DNA of 64,000 nucleotides from Bradyrhizobium tropiciagri (lineage in GTDB: Bacteria > Pseudomonadota > Alphaproteobacteria > Rhizobiales > Xanthobacteraceae). This document shows, one piece after another, positions 44,644 to 54,340 of the stretch (its first letter is position 1; each line of letters starts with the position of its first letter). The DNA is taken from contig NZ_JAFCKH010000014.1 in NCBI RefSeq assembly GCF_018130505.1, positions 124,001 to 188,000 on the forward strand, in the 5' to 3' direction. A program made the translations under genes and the position numbers. A model generated the notes under the pieces. That model saw only the letters and a list, made by a program, of their open reading frames with translations, made no database searches and was not told the DNA's origin.

Positions 44644-44973
44644 TCAACCGCCGGTCCTGGTGGGCAAGCCTGCCTGCTTCCAGCCGATGATGCCGCCAGC
44701 CAGATGCTTGTCGTAAGGCAGGCCCGCGGCCTGGGCGGCCAGCGAGGCCGTCACCGAGCGTTTGCCGGAGCGGCAGGCGAACACCACCTGCTTGCCTTGC
44801 GGATCGGGAATAGCAGCCGGGTCGAAGGTCGACAGCGGCACCACGACGCCGTCGGGATAGGCCTCGACGGCGACCTCGTTGGGCTCGCGGACGTCGACCA
44901 GGAGATAGCGGCCCTCCGCTATGCCCTTCGACACCTCGTCCGGAAACAAATCTTGCACCTTGTGGTCAGCCAC
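44644..44973 (-). CDS. Single-domain rhodanese-like protein
   Basis: A 109-residue rhodanese. The catalytic loop ACRSGKRS contains the active cysteine, and the domain opens with YLLVDVREPNEVAVEAYPDGVVVPLS and ends GGIIGWKQAGLP. It probably transfers sulfane sulfur. It lies 8 bases upstream of the aminotransferase start on the same strand and is probably the first gene of that operon. Confidence 0.92.
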   Translation of the reverse strand: MADHKVQDLFPDEVSKGIAEGRYLLVDVREPNEVAVEAYPDGVVVPLSTFDPAAIPDPQGKQVVFACRSGKRSVTASLAAQAAGLPYDKHLAGGIIGWKQAGLPTRTGG

Positions 44974-45105
44974 GGAAAAAATCCTCCCGACATCGATTGG
45001 CCAGCGTCACGCCCCCGCCAGTCCGGGGCGCAAAGTCGCCTCTCGCGCTGAGAAAATCAAGCGTCCGAAACGGCTTACGGCCCTGCGTGAAGCCGGATCG
45101 TGCCG

Positions 45106-47031
45106 CTAGATCGTGACTTGCGTGCCGACCTCGACCACCCGCCCGGTGGGAATCTGGAAATAGTCGGTGGCGTCGTTGGAGGAGCGGCTCAGCGCGATGA
45201 ACAGATGGTCCTGCCAGCGCGGCATCCCGGAATGCGCCGCCGGCTTCAGCGCGCGGCGGGACAGGAAGAACGAGGTCGACATGATGTCGAACTGCCAGCC
45301 GAGCTTGCGGGCAATCGCCAGCGTCTTCGGCACATTCGGCTGCTCCACGAAGCCGAACTTCAGCGTCACCTTGGAGAAGGTCTCGCTCAATTGCTCCATC
45401 CGCACCCGCTCGGAGGGATCGATGCGCGGCGTCGGCGCGGTCTCGATGGTGAGGATGACGTTCTTCTCGTGCAGCACCTTGTAGTGCTTGAGGCTGTGCA
45501 TCAGCGCGGTCGGCGCGCTGACGGGATCGCTGGTCAGGAACACCGCGGTGCCGGAGACCCGCTGCGGCGGCCGCTTCTCCAGCATCGCGACCAGATCAGC
45601 GAGCGGGAATTCCAGCTTGCGCGACTTTTCGAACAAAAGCCGGCTGCCGCGCCGCCAGGTGTACATCACGGCGATCATCGCCCCGCCCATCGCAAGCGGC
45701 ACCCAGCCGCCCTCGAACACCTTCAGGAGGTTCGCGGTCAGGAAGGTGAGATCGAGGAACAGGAACGGCGCGATCAGCGCCGCGGCCGTGAACGGCGACC
45801 ACTTCCAGACCTTCCAGATCACCACAAAGCCCATCATCGCGGTCACCACCATGGTGCCGGTCACGGAGATGCCGTAGGCCGAGGCCAGCGCGCTCGACGA
45901 GCGGAACATCAGCACCAGCACGATGACCGCGATGAACAGGAAGCGGTTGATGCGCGGCATGTAGATCTGGCCGGAATGCGCTTCCGAGGTGTGGCGGATC
46001 TCGAACCGCGGCAGCAGGCCGAGCTGGATCGCCTGCCGCGTCAGCGAATAGGCGCCGGTGATCACGGCCTGGCTCGCGATCACGGTCGCGACGGTGGCAA
46101 GCGCGACCATCGGAATCAGTGCCCAGTCCGGGAACATCAGGAAGAACGGGTTCTCGATCCCCTTGGGATTGCCGATCAGCAGCGCGCCCTGCCCCAGATA
46201 ATTCAGCGCCAGCGACGGCAGCACGATGGACAGCCAGGCGGTCTGGATCGGGAGTTTGCCGAAATGGCCGAGGTCGGCATAGAGCGCCTCCGCACCGGTC
46301 ACCGCGAGGAAGACCGCGCCGAGCGTGATGAAGCCGATCACGCCATGATGCAGCATGAACGACACCGCATGGATCGGGTTGAGTGCGTAGAGCACCTCGG
46401 GATGCCGTGCGATCTGCGGCAAGGCCGCGAGCGCGATCACGGCGAACCAGACGCACATCACCGGCCCGAAGAAGGTCGCGACGCTCGCAGTGCCGCGGGA
46501 CTGCACCGAGAACAGGAAAACCAGGATCAGCACGGTGAGCGGGACGACATAGGGATCAAAGGTCGCCGTCACCAGCTTGATGCCCTCGATCGCCGACAGC
46601 ACCGAGAGCGCCGGGGTGATGACCGCATCGCCGTAGAACAGCGCGCCGCTGATGATGCCGAGCAGCACGATCGCGGCCGCCCCCTTGGTCGTCGCGCGCT
46701 GCGCCAGCGCCATCAGCGCCAGCGTGCCGCCCTCGCCGTTGTTGTCGGCGCGCAGCAGGATCACGACGTATTTCAGCGTCACGACCACGATCAACGCCCA
46801 CAGGATCAGACTGAGGACGCCAATCACGGCGTGGGTGGTGACCCCGCCTTCCGAGCCGCTGGCCGCGACGATCGCTTCGCGCAGCGCGTAGAGCGGGCTG
46901 GTGCCGATGTCGCCGTAGACGACGCCGATGCTGCCGAGCATCAGGGCCCTGAAGGTGGCGGTGGAATGCGCTTCGCCATGCCCATTGGCCGCGGGCGTTT
47001 CCGCCGCGGTGATCACGCTCTCTGATGACAT
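45106..47031 (-). CDS. kup: Kup potassium uptake permease (first of two)
   Basis: A 641-residue KUP/HAK/KT-family K+/H+ symporter with about 12 membrane helices and a C-terminal cytoplasmic domain. The signature [23 protein letters not shown] stands near residue 30, with later [13 protein letters not shown] and [21 protein letters not shown]. The ATG at 47031 (MSSESV) is taken as the start; the in-frame extension to 47106 has no support. A second kup gene on the same strand ends 155 bases upstream (47186-49084). KUP serves low-affinity potassium uptake, especially at low pH or high osmolarity. Confidence 0.94.
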   Translation of the reverse strand: MSSESVITAAETPAANGHGEAHSTATFRALMLGSIGVVYGDIGTSPLYALREAIVAASGSEGGVTTHAVIGVLSLILWALIVVVTLKYVVILLRADNNGEGGTLALMALAQRATTKGAAAIVLLGIISGALFYGDAVITPALSVLSAIEGIKLVTATFDPYVVPLTVLILVFLFSVQSRGTASVATFFGPVMCVWFAVIALAALPQIARHPEVLYALNPIHAVSFMLHHGVIGFITLGAVFLAVTGAEALYADLGHFGKLPIQTAWLSIVLPSLALNYLGQGALLIGNPKGIENPFFLMFPDWALIPMVALATVATVIASQAVITGAYSLTRQAIQLGLLPRFEIRHTSEAHSGQIYMPRINRFLFIAVIVLVLMFRSSSALASAYGISVTGTMVVTAMMGFVVIWKVWKWSPFTAAALIAPFLFLDLTFLTANLLKVFEGGWVPLAMGGAMIAVMYTWRRGSRLLFEKSRKLEFPLADLVAMLEKRPPQRVSGTAVFLTSDPVSAPTALMHSLKHYKVLHEKNVILTIETAPTPRIDPSERVRMEQLSETFSKVTLKFGFVEQPNVPKTLAIARKLGWQFDIMSTSFFLSRRALKPAAHSGMPRWQDHLFIALSRSSNDATDYFQIPTGRVVEVGTQVTI

Positions 47032-47185
47032 GGGGAGTTGCGCCTCTGTCGTCTGCCGCACTGCACAATGCCGGGTCGCAGCGCTATACTCCCGGCAGGA
47101 ATGCATAGGTTAGGCCGGATTCAGGCCTCGGCCATGCTTATCACGCATAGATCACGGATTTTCGATCCGGAATCCTGTTGTCCGA

Positions 47186-49084
47186 TCAAATAGTTACTTG
47201 GGTGCCCACCTCCACGACGCGGCCGGTCGGGATCTGGAAATAGTCGGTGGCGTCGTTGGCGGATCGGCTCATCGCGATGAACAGATGGTCCTGCCACAGC
47301 GGCATGCCCGATTGCGCCGAGGGCTTCAGCGAGCGACGCGACACGAAGAACGAGGTCGACATGATGTCGAACTGCCAGCCGAGCTTGCGCGCGACCGCCA
47401 GCGCCTTCGGCACGTTCGGCGATTCCATGTAGCCGAAGCGCAGCCGCACCGCGGTGAACTTGTCGCTGATCTTCTCCATGAAGACCCGCTCGGAGATATC
47501 GACGCGCGGCGTCGGTGCGGTCTCGATGGTCAGGATCACGTTATGCTCGTGCAGCACCTTGTTGTGCTTGAGATTGTGCAGCAGCGCGGTCGGCACGAAG
47601 CTCGGGTCGCTGGTCAGGAATACGGCGGTGCCCTTGACGATGTGCGGCGGGCGCTTCTCCAGGCTCTGGATCAGGTCGCGCAGCGGCACCTCGATGCGGC
47701 GGGTTTTCGCGACCAGGATCGCGGCACCGCGCCGCCAGGTCCAGATCATCGTCGCCATCACGACGCCGAACAGCAGCGGCACCCAGGCGCCTTCGAGCAG
47801 CTTCAGCAGGTTGGCGCTGAGGAAGGTCATGTCGATGATCACGAACGGCAGGATCAGCGCCGCCGCGGACGCCGCGCGCCAGTTCCAAAGCTTCCAGATC
47901 ACGATGAAGCCCATGATGCCGTCGGCAACCATGGTCGTGGAGACCGCGATGCCGTAGGCCGAGGCGAGGCCGCTCGAGGTGCGGAACAGCAGCACCAGCA
48001 GCAGCACGCCGATCAGCAGCATCCGGTTGACACGCGGCAGGTAGATCTGGCCGGCATGGGTCTCCGAGGTGTAGCGGACCTCGAAGCGCGGCAAGAGCCC
48101 GAGCTGCACCGCCTGGCTGATCAGCGAATAGGCACCGGTGATCACGGCCTGACTCGCGATCACGGTCGCGGCGGTGGCAAGCACCACGAGCGGCAGCAGC
48201 AGCACGTCCGGCACCATGCGGTAGAACGAATTCTCGATCGCGGACGGATCGGACAGCACCAGCGCGCCCTGCCCGAAATAGTTCAGCAGCAGTGCCGGCA
48301 GCACGAAGAACAGCCAGCCGGACTGGATCGGCTTGCGGCCGAAATGGCCGAGATCGGCGTACAGCGCCTCGCCTCCGGTCACCGCGAGGAACACCGCGCC
48401 CAGTGTCACCAGCCCGATGGTGCCGTGGGTCAGCATGAACTGGATCGCGTAATACGGATTGATCGCCGCCAGCACCGACGGATCGTCCGCGATGTGCACC
48501 ACCCCCATCACGGCGAGGCAGGCGAACCATACCACCATGACCGGCCCGAAGGCGGAGGCGACGCGGGCGGTGCCGCTGCTCTGCACCGAGAACAGCAGGA
48601 CGAGAATGAGGATCGTCAGCGGCACCACATAGTGCTCGAGATGCGGCGTGGCGAGCTTAAGGCCTTCGACCGCCGACAGCACCGAGATCGCCGGCGTGAT
48701 CATGGAATCGCCGATGAACATCGAGGCGCCGATCACGCCCAGCACCAGCAGCGGCCAGCTGCGGCGGCCGATGGCGCGCTGGCCGAGCGCCATCAGCGAC
48801 AGCGTCCCACCCTCGCCATTGTTGTCGGCGCGGAGCAGCAGCAGCACGTATTTGGCGGTGACGACGGTGAACAGGGCCCACAGGATCAGGCTGAGTACGC
48901 CGAGCACCATGATCCGGGTGACCGGCTGGCCGTGGGCGGCGCCGCCGACCGCCTCACGGAATGCGTAGAGCGGCGAGGTTCCGATATCGCCGAACACCAC
49001 GCCGATGCTGCCGAGGGTCAAGGCCCAGAAGCCGGAGGTGGGTTGCCCTTCCTGAGCTTCGGTGGATGAGACGCTGACAGCCAT
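47186..49084 (-). CDS. kup: Kup potassium uptake permease (second of two)
   Basis: A 632-residue paralogue of the neighbouring Kup, with matching landmarks ([23 protein letters not shown], then [13 protein letters not shown] and [13 protein letters not shown]). The C-terminal ends of the two ([21 protein letters not shown] in shape) are identical over about their last 20 residues, consistent with tandem duplication and possibly gene conversion. Normal family length. The 154-base gap between the two genes shows no strong terminator, so read-through is possible. Confidence 0.94.
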   Translation of the reverse strand: MAVSVSSTEAQEGQPTSGFWALTLGSIGVVFGDIGTSPLYAFREAVGGAAHGQPVTRIMVLGVLSLILWALFTVVTAKYVLLLLRADNNGEGGTLSLMALGQRAIGRRSWPLLVLGVIGASMFIGDSMITPAISVLSAVEGLKLATPHLEHYVVPLTILILVLLFSVQSSGTARVASAFGPVMVVWFACLAVMGVVHIADDPSVLAAINPYYAIQFMLTHGTIGLVTLGAVFLAVTGGEALYADLGHFGRKPIQSGWLFFVLPALLLNYFGQGALVLSDPSAIENSFYRMVPDVLLLPLVVLATAATVIASQAVITGAYSLISQAVQLGLLPRFEVRYTSETHAGQIYLPRVNRMLLIGVLLLVLLFRTSSGLASAYGIAVSTTMVADGIMGFIVIWKLWNWRAASAAALILPFVIIDMTFLSANLLKLLEGAWVPLLFGVVMATMIWTWRRGAAILVAKTRRIEVPLRDLIQSLEKRPPHIVKGTAVFLTSDPSFVPTALLHNLKHNKVLHEHNVILTIETAPTPRVDISERVFMEKISDKFTAVRLRFGYMESPNVPKALAVARKLGWQFDIMSTSFFVSRRSLKPSAQSGMPLWQDHLFIAMSRSANDATDYFQIPTGRVVEVGTQVTI

Positions 49085-49197
49085 GGCGAGGTTGGAACGC
49101 CCGATCGGTTGATTTGATCCGCGCGGCTATCGACGCTTCCGCCGCGCGTGTCAACTGAGCAACACGGCTAGCTTGACGGTAACATGATAACTCAGAC

Positions 49198-50028
49198 TCA
49201 GGGCTTCAGGTCTGGCGGCAATGGCGGATTTTCCCGCATCAACGTGATGGTCACGCGACGATTGGCTGGCAGCGTCGGATCGTCCGGAAACAGCGGCTGG
49301 CCGTCGGCCTTGCCGGAAACCGCGAAAATATGCGAGGCGGGCAGCCCTTCCCGCTCCAGAATCTGCCTGACCGCGTTGGCGCGGTCCGCCGACAGGTCGA
49401 AGGCGTCGTAATCGCTGCGCGCCGGCACGAAGCCTGCGGCAGTATGCCCCACGATCGAGACCCGCAGCGGCGTCGCCTTCAGCGGCGCGGCGAGCTTCTG
49501 GATCAGCCGCCGCGTGCGGTCATAGGGCTCGCGGGAGCCGTCGGCGAACATCGAGCGGCCGTCCTGGTCGACGATCTCGAGGTTGAGCCCCTCCTTGGTC
49601 TCCTCGAACATGATGTTCTTGGAGATCTCGGTCAGCTCCGGCATGTCCTGCAGCGCCTGGCGCAGCGAGGCGGAGGCCAGCGCGAATTCGCGGTCAATCT
49701 TCAGCCGCGCGCCGTTGATCTGGCTGCGCTCCTTCTCGTCCGGCGTCGGGTTGGCGGAGGATTCCTCCGGCGAGATGTGCTCGACATTCTTCAGCTTCGG
49801 CCGGGTCGGCAGGCCGTCGGATTCGACGATGCCGGAATAGCGCACATTGGTCTGCACGCCGAAGGCGTCGCGCATCGAGCCGGCGACGATCTTCAGCTTG
49901 TTGTTGTCCATGGTGGAGAAGGCGACGAGCATCACGAAGAAGCTCATCATCAGTCCCATCAAATCCGCGAAGGTCACGAACCAGCCGTGACCTCCGGTAT
50001 GGGCGTCGCCGCGTTTTTTCTTGGCCAT
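49198..50028 (-). CDS. motB: MotB-like OmpA-domain stator protein
   Basis: A 276-residue flagellar-stator-type protein. The single membrane helix FVTFADLMGLMMSFFVMLVAFS holds the proton-conducting aspartate (Asp22). After a flexible plug/linker (about residues 45-125) comes an OmpA-like peptidoglycan-binding domain (about 140-270, with RVSIVGHTAAGF and LSADRANAVRQILEREGL). It follows the motA-like gene by 34 bases. No other flagellar genes are in the window, so a second motor system or a stand-alone stator pair remains open. Confidence 0.9.
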   Translation of the reverse strand: MAKKKRGDAHTGGHGWFVTFADLMGLMMSFFVMLVAFSTMDNNKLKIVAGSMRDAFGVQTNVRYSGIVESDGLPTRPKLKNVEHISPEESSANPTPDEKERSQINGARLKIDREFALASASLRQALQDMPELTEISKNIMFEETKEGLNLEIVDQDGRSMFADGSREPYDRTRRLIQKLAAPLKATPLRVSIVGHTAAGFVPARSDYDAFDLSADRANAVRQILEREGLPASHIFAVSGKADGQPLFPDDPTLPANRRVTITLMRENPPLPPDLKP

Positions 50029-50062
50029 CGCTACGCTTCCCGAACGCGTGGTGCCCTTGCCG

Positions 50063-50836
50063 TCAGGCCGGCACCACCTCGCCTTCCTCCTGGCGATGCT
50101 TCTCCGGCAGGTAAGCTAGCAGCATCTCGCGCACCAGCGCCGGGCTCTTGGAGTCGCGGATCATCAGGATGCCGTCGATGATCAGTGTGCGGTTGGTCTC
50201 CTCGTCGAGCAGCTTGCCGTGCAGCTTGTCGGCGATCGGCAGACAGAACAGGTTGGCGACCAGCGCGCCGTACAGCGTCGCGAGCAGCGCGGTCGCCATG
50301 AACGGGCCGAGCTTGGAGGGATCGGTCATGTTGGCGAACATCTGCACCATGCCGATCAGCGTGCCGATCATGCCGAACGCCGGGGCGCAGTCGCCGATCG
50401 CGCGGTAGATCTTGCTGCCCTCGTCGAGATGCATCAGGAAATTGTCGCGGTCGCGTTCCATGTTGTCGCGGATGAATTCGAGGTCGTAGCCGTCGGCGAC
50501 GTAGCGGATGCCCTTGGCGAGGAACGGCTCGTCGGTCTCGACCTTCTCGAGGCCGACCGGGCCCTGCTTGCGGGCGATCTCGGCGATGCGCGCGAGCTCG
50601 TCGACGAGGTCGCGGGCCGACAGCCGGCTCATGGTGAAGGCGAACTTGGCGCCGAGCGGCAGGCCGTGCAGCATCACACCGAGCGGAAAGCGGATCATGG
50701 TCGCCGCGATCGAGCCGCCGAAGATGATGATCATGGCGTGCTCGGAGATGAACATGTGCAGGTCGCCGCCCATGAACATCATCACCGCGATGACGATGAT
50801 GCCGAACAGCAGCCCGGCGCCTGTCATGATATCCAT
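50063..50836 (-). CDS. motA: MotA-like stator channel protein
   Basis: A 257-residue MotA/PomA-type inner-membrane protein with four helices (about residues 5-22, 30-50, 150-172, 185-205). The conserved proline/glycine segment GDCAPAFGMIGTLIGMVQMF and LYGALVANLFCLPIADKL mark the family, with a cytoplasmic charged loop (about 70-140). The ATG at 50836 is preceded by GGAGTTTTCC. It forms a two-gene unit with the motB-like gene. Its length (near PomA) is shorter than E. coli MotA (295), which leaves the coupling ion (H+ or Na+) undecided. Confidence 0.9.
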   Translation of the reverse strand: MDIMTGAGLLFGIIVIAVMMFMGGDLHMFISEHAMIIIFGGSIAATMIRFPLGVMLHGLPLGAKFAFTMSRLSARDLVDELARIAEIARKQGPVGLEKVETDEPFLAKGIRYVADGYDLEFIRDNMERDRDNFLMHLDEGSKIYRAIGDCAPAFGMIGTLIGMVQMFANMTDPSKLGPFMATALLATLYGALVANLFCLPIADKLHGKLLDEETNRTLIIDGILMIRDSKSPALVREMLLAYLPEKHRQEEGEVVPA

Positions 50837-51112
50837 GGAAAACTCCAACGCGAACGCACCTGCCCGTCCTGGACGGCGCACGGCCCAAGGCGGGCCGCGT
50901 TGGAAAACCCTAACGTTAATGCCATTAAGGACGCGTTACCGAATTTGGTAGGGATAACAACGGGTAAACGCGTCCCCTTTCGCGATGTTGTTGAAGATGC
51001 TGGCTTTCCGCAGTGGCGGCGGTCGGAGCCTGCGCAAAACCCCTCCCCGTAGAACACCGGACGTGGGATAGCTTCTCCTTCGAGGGGAAACGAACAAGGT
51101 GAGCGGGACAGG

Positions 51113-52093
51113 ATGAGAGCGGTCGTCGTCGAGCAATATGCGCCCATCGATCAGATCGGGCTGAAGGAGATCGCAGTACCCGAACCGGCACCCGGCCAGA
51201 TCCGTGTCCGGGTGCAGGCCGCGAGCATCGGCTTTGTCGACGGGCTGAAGGTCGAGGGCCGCTACCAGACCAAGGACCCGCTGCCGTTCACGCCCGGCGC
51301 CGAATTCGCCGGCGTGGTCGATGCTGTTGCGGGTAACGTCGCCGGCATCACACAGGGCATGCGGGTGATGGGCGCGGCGCGCTCCGGCGCGCTTGCCGAA
51401 TACATCATTGTGCCGCCTGAAGCCGTCGAGGTGATGCCCGACGCCCTGTCGATGGAGGCAGGCGCCGCCTTCCGCACGAACTATCTCACCGCGCTCTACG
51501 CGCTCGGCGAACGCGGCCGGCTGCGCGCTGGCGAGCAGTTGCTCGTGCTCGGCGCGGCCGGCGGCACCGGCGTCGCCGCGATCCAGATCGGCAAGCTGCT
51601 CGGCGCCCGCGTCATCGCCGCAGCCTCGACCGACGAGAAGCGCGAATTCGCAAGGAGCTTCGGCGCCGACGCCGTGGTCGACTACACGAAGTCCGACTGG
51701 CGCGACGCGCTGAAGGAGGCGACCGGTGGCCACGGCCCCGACGTGATCTTCGATCCGGTCGGCGGCGAGGTCTCGGTGCAGGCGTTCCGCTCGATCGCCT
51801 GGAATGGCCGCCACGTCGTGGTCGGCTTCGCCGCCGGCAGCATCCCCGCGCTGCCGTTCAACCTGCCGCTGCTCAAGGGCGGCCTCTTGATCGGCGTCGA
51901 CGTTGCCCAGATCGCGCGCCGCGAGCCCGACGCGCAAACGCGCGTGATGGCGCAATTGTCAGCCTGGCTGAACGACGGCAGGCTGGTGCCAGTGGTCGGC
52001 AAGGTGTTTTCGCTGGAGGATTTCCGCGCGGCGTTCACGACCATGCAGACCCGCGCGGCGCTTGGAAAGATGGTGGTGCGGATCGCGGAGTGA
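51113..52093 (+). CDS. NADPH:quinone oxidoreductase-like medium-chain dehydrogenase
   Basis: A 326-residue zinc-independent MDR-family oxidoreductase of the quinone-reductase type. The N-terminal catalytic fold shows FTPGAEFAGVVDAVAGNV, and the Rossmann domain shows LLVLGAAGGTGVAAIQIGKLLGARVIAAAS followed by GADAVVDYTKSDWRD. No zinc-ligand cysteine cluster is seen. The ATG at 51113 is preceded by a weak ribosome site. It is divergent from the motA-like gene (about 275 bases between starts). It is not close enough to, or part of, the acpXL cluster to be its missing alcohol dehydrogenase. Confidence 0.9.
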   Translation: MRAVVVEQYAPIDQIGLKEIAVPEPAPGQIRVRVQAASIGFVDGLKVEGRYQTKDPLPFTPGAEFAGVVDAVAGNVAGITQGMRVMGAARSGALAEYIIVPPEAVEVMPDALSMEAGAAFRTNYLTALYALGERGRLRAGEQLLVLGAAGGTGVAAIQIGKLLGARVIAAASTDEKREFARSFGADAVVDYTKSDWRDALKEATGGHGPDVIFDPVGGEVSVQAFRSIAWNGRHVVVGFAAGSIPALPFNLPLLKGGLLIGVDVAQIARREPDAQTRVMAQLSAWLNDGRLVPVVGKVFSLEDFRAAFTTMQTRAALGKMVVRIAE

Positions 52094-52160
52094 GATCGGC
52101 ACGGCTCTCGCGTCATCCCGGCAGCGAGTCTGTTGCGCGATCGCCTGCCAACAATGCGGT

Positions 52161-52263
52161 GTCATCACCCGGCTTGACCGGGTGATCCAGTATTCCAGAG
52201 GCAATCATTGTTGAGCCGAGAGGCCGCGGCGTACTGGATCGCCCGGTCAAGCCGGGCGATGAC
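52161..52263. repeat. Palindromic intergenic repeat (GTCATCACCCGGCTTGACCGG family)
   Basis: Same family and orientation as 11902-12002: arms GTCATCACCCGGCTTGACCGGGTGATCCAGTA (in part) and TACTGGATCGCCCGGTCAAGCCGGGCGATGAC, joined by TTCCAGAGGC and GAGAGGCCGCGGCG. It lies between two convergent genes, the quinone reductase and the small HTH protein. Confidence 0.88.
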
Positions 52264-52370
52264 GGCGGTGAATGGGGATGCAGCTTCGCGTTCTTGCGAC
52301 GTGATTTGTCCGCCTGCTCCTTGGGAGTACCGAGGTCGTACGGGACAGCCGCGAGCACCTGAAGCGAGTC

Positions 52371-52529
52371 CTAATCTGCTTCCGCGAGCCGCCTTCTCAT
52401 GATCGTAAGCCGGGCACTGACCGCAGCCTCGGTGCGACCGAGCTTCTGCGCGATCTCGCGCTGCGTCAGAGCGGTTTCCCGCACCATCCGCAGCAATCGC
52501 TGCTCATCCTCTTGCGACCATGCCGGCAA
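52371..52529 (-). CDS. Very small Myb/SANT-like helix-turn-helix protein (TTG start)
   Basis: A 52-codon gene. The product is one three-helix DNA-binding unit: PAWSQEDEQRLLRMV forms helix 1, then TQREIAQKLGR and TEAAVSARLTIMRRRL form the turn and recognition helix. It resembles SANT/Myb-like or sigma-region HTH units. The start is TTG at 52529 with a full AGGAGG five bases upstream; no ATG is in frame before the domain. A role as a small regulator or anti-regulator is inferred. It lies between the palindromic repeat and a gene-free stretch (52530-52827). Confidence 0.65.
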   Translation of the reverse strand: MPAWSQEDEQRLLRMVRETALTQREIAQKLGRTEAAVSARLTIMRRRLAEAD

Positions 52530-52827
52530 TGCGCCCTCCTGAAATTGTCAGGTCCTGAAATGCCGGGGATAGATAGCTGTCGCCGACAGCTTCGTCTGTC
52601 CGGTATTCCACCGGTGTGTCCGATTTTCTCAGCGAGGAGCTTTCGGTGGGCGAACGAGTTCCAAAGGAAGTCGGATCCTCACCCTTGGCGCGATTATCAT
52701 AGGTTATTGCTGCGCGATGCAACGCTGCCTAGCGTTGCGGTCGCAATGACAGCGCGAAGGAAGATGCAGGCGCGGAAAGTGAGGCAATGTCGTGCTGCGT
52801 AGACGGCTCACGGCGGAGAGCGGTGCC

Positions 52828-53061
52828 ATGAGGGCCGAGAAGGCAATCTGGTTCGTTTCGTTCGCGCTGCATGACGCCAACGTATCCCACAAGCGGTTCC
52901 CGCGGCAGACCCGCACCTTCCCGAGCGAGCAACAGGCTAAGGCGTTCGCGAGCAGCCTGCTCGAACAGACCCCCGACATCGCCGCCGGCACGATCAACCC
53001 GCATCTGCCACGTCGCATCATCGCGCCTGCCGCCATCGCGGCCTGGGTCGGCGATCTCTGA
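52828..53061 (+). CDS. Small hypothetical protein
   Basis: A 77-residue protein without signal peptide or membrane helix. It has a well-defined amphipathic pattern: AIWFVSFALHDANVSHKRFP, then SEQQAKAFASSLLEQTPD, then RRIIAPAAIAAWVGDL. Short proteins of this kind are frequent in Bradyrhizobium; I know no function. The ATG at 52828 is preferred over an upstream start at 52792. It is convergent with the FAD oxidoreductase gene, 7 bases away. The upstream stretch 52530-52827 shows no gene I can support. Confidence 0.65.
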   Translation: MRAEKAIWFVSFALHDANVSHKRFPRQTRTFPSEQQAKAFASSLLEQTPDIAAGTINPHLPRRIIAPAAIAAWVGDL

Positions 53062-53068
53062 ACGCGGA

Positions 53069-54340
53069 CTAAAGGAACCGCGACGGCGCGAACGGCGTGA
53101 GCGCAATCTCCGGCTCCCTGCCGCTCAGGAGTTGCGCGACCAGGCGGCCGGTACGAGCCGAACCGACCAGGCCGACATGGCCATGGCCGAACGCATAGAC
53201 CACGTCGCGCGTGGCGCGGCTGTGGCCGATGCAGGGACGGCCGTCCGGCATGCTCGGACGATGGCCGAACCAGGTTTTGATACGCGAGGCCGGAACATCC
53301 CGCGGCAGTTTCGGGAACATGCTGAGCAAATGATCGCGCAGGATCTCGGCGCGCTTCCAGTTCGGCTCGGCGTCGAGGCCGGCAATCTCCACGGTGCCGG
53401 CGGCGCGCAGGCCGTTGTCGGTCCAGTTCACCACCATCTTTGCGTCGGACGCCATCATCGAATTGCGCGGACCGGACTCCGGGTTCTCGATCATCACGTG
53501 ATAGCCGCGCTCCGTCTCCAGCGGGAGGGAATCGCCAATTGATGCGGTGAGCTGCTTGGAGCGCGCACCGGCCGCGACCACCGCGGCATCGCAGGCAATC
53601 TCGCCGGTCTCGGTGACGACGGCGACCAGCCGGTCGCCACTCAGCCTGAGGCCGGTCGCCTTGGCGGATACGCGCATCGCGCCGTTCGCTACCGCGTGGG
53701 CGGCGAGTGCCGCGACATAGGCGCCGGGATCGCGGCAGCGGCCGGCCTCCTCGACCACGACGCCGAACTTGTAGCGCGGATGCAGATCCGGCTCGCGCTG
53801 CCGCATCTCGTCTTCGTCAAGCTCGAGCCATTCGATGCCGACGCGCTTGCGGATGCGCCAGCCGAGATCGTTGGCGAACGGCGCGCGCGAAGGAAACACG
53901 TGCATCACGCCGCGCCGCTCGATCAGCTCCGGCACGCCGGCCTCTTCCGCAAGCTGCCTGTGCAGCAGCGGTGCGTCCTTCAGCAGGTCGCGGAGCGCCC
54001 GCGCCGTGGCTTCGACCTGCGCCTCGGTCCAGCTCGCCAGCAGATACTTGATCAGCCAGGGCAAAGCCTTCGGCAAATAAGACCAGCGGATCGCCAGCGG
54101 CCCGAGCGGGTCCATCAGATATCCCGGCACCTTCTTCCAGGTGCCGGGCTCGGCCGGCGGGATCACCGAATGCGACGACAGCCAGCCGGCATTGCCGTAG
54201 CTCGCGGCCTGCCGACCGCCGGGCTCGCCGGGATCGATCAGCGTGACGCGATGGCCGTCGCGCAGCGCCTCGATGGCGCTGATCACGCCGACCGCGCCGG
54301 CGCCGATGATCGCAACGTGGCGGCCGGCTGGTAGAGCCAT
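53069..54340 (-). CDS. FAD-dependent amino acid dehydrogenase-like oxidoreductase (DadA type)
   Basis: A 423-residue D-amino acid dehydrogenase-type flavoenzyme. The FAD-binding Rossmann start is HVAIIGAGAVGVISAIEALRDGHRVTLID, with SYGNAGWLSSHSVIPPAEPG and a C-terminal FGHGHVGLVGSARTGRLVAQLL that closes the FAD site. It would oxidise an amine or amino acid and pass electrons to quinone. Its ATG overlaps the stop of the ThDP enzyme gene (TGATG), so the two proteins are made together. The physiological substrate is unknown. Confidence 0.9.
   Translation of the reverse strand: MALPAGRHVAIIGAGAVGVISAIEALRDGHRVTLIDPGEPGGRQAASYGNAGWLSSHSVIPPAEPGTWKKVPGYLMDPLGPLAIRWSYLPKALPWLIKYLLASWTEAQVEATARALRDLLKDAPLLHRQLAEEAGVPELIERRGVMHVFPSRAPFANDLGWRIRKRVGIEWLELDEDEMRQREPDLHPRYKFGVVVEEAGRCRDPGAYVAALAAHAVANGAMRVSAKATGLRLSGDRLVAVVTETGEIACDAAVVAAGARSKQLTASIGDSLPLETERGYHVMIENPESGPRNSMMASDAKMVVNWTDNGLRAAGTVEIAGLDAEPNWKRAEILRDHLLSMFPKLPRDVPASRIKTWFGHRPSMPDGRPCIGHSRATRDVVYAFGHGHVGLVGSARTGRLVAQLLSGREPEIALTPFAPSRFL

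Noticed and set aside
45100-49069. Long plus-strand frames opposite both kup genes
   Set aside because: Products are His/Arg/Gln-rich and without membrane or domain pattern, while the minus strand encodes two intact Kup permeases.
50916-50928. GTTAATGCCATTAAG upstream of motA as a CtrA box
   Set aside because: The spacing between the TTAA halves is 5 bases, not the 7 required by the CtrA consensus.
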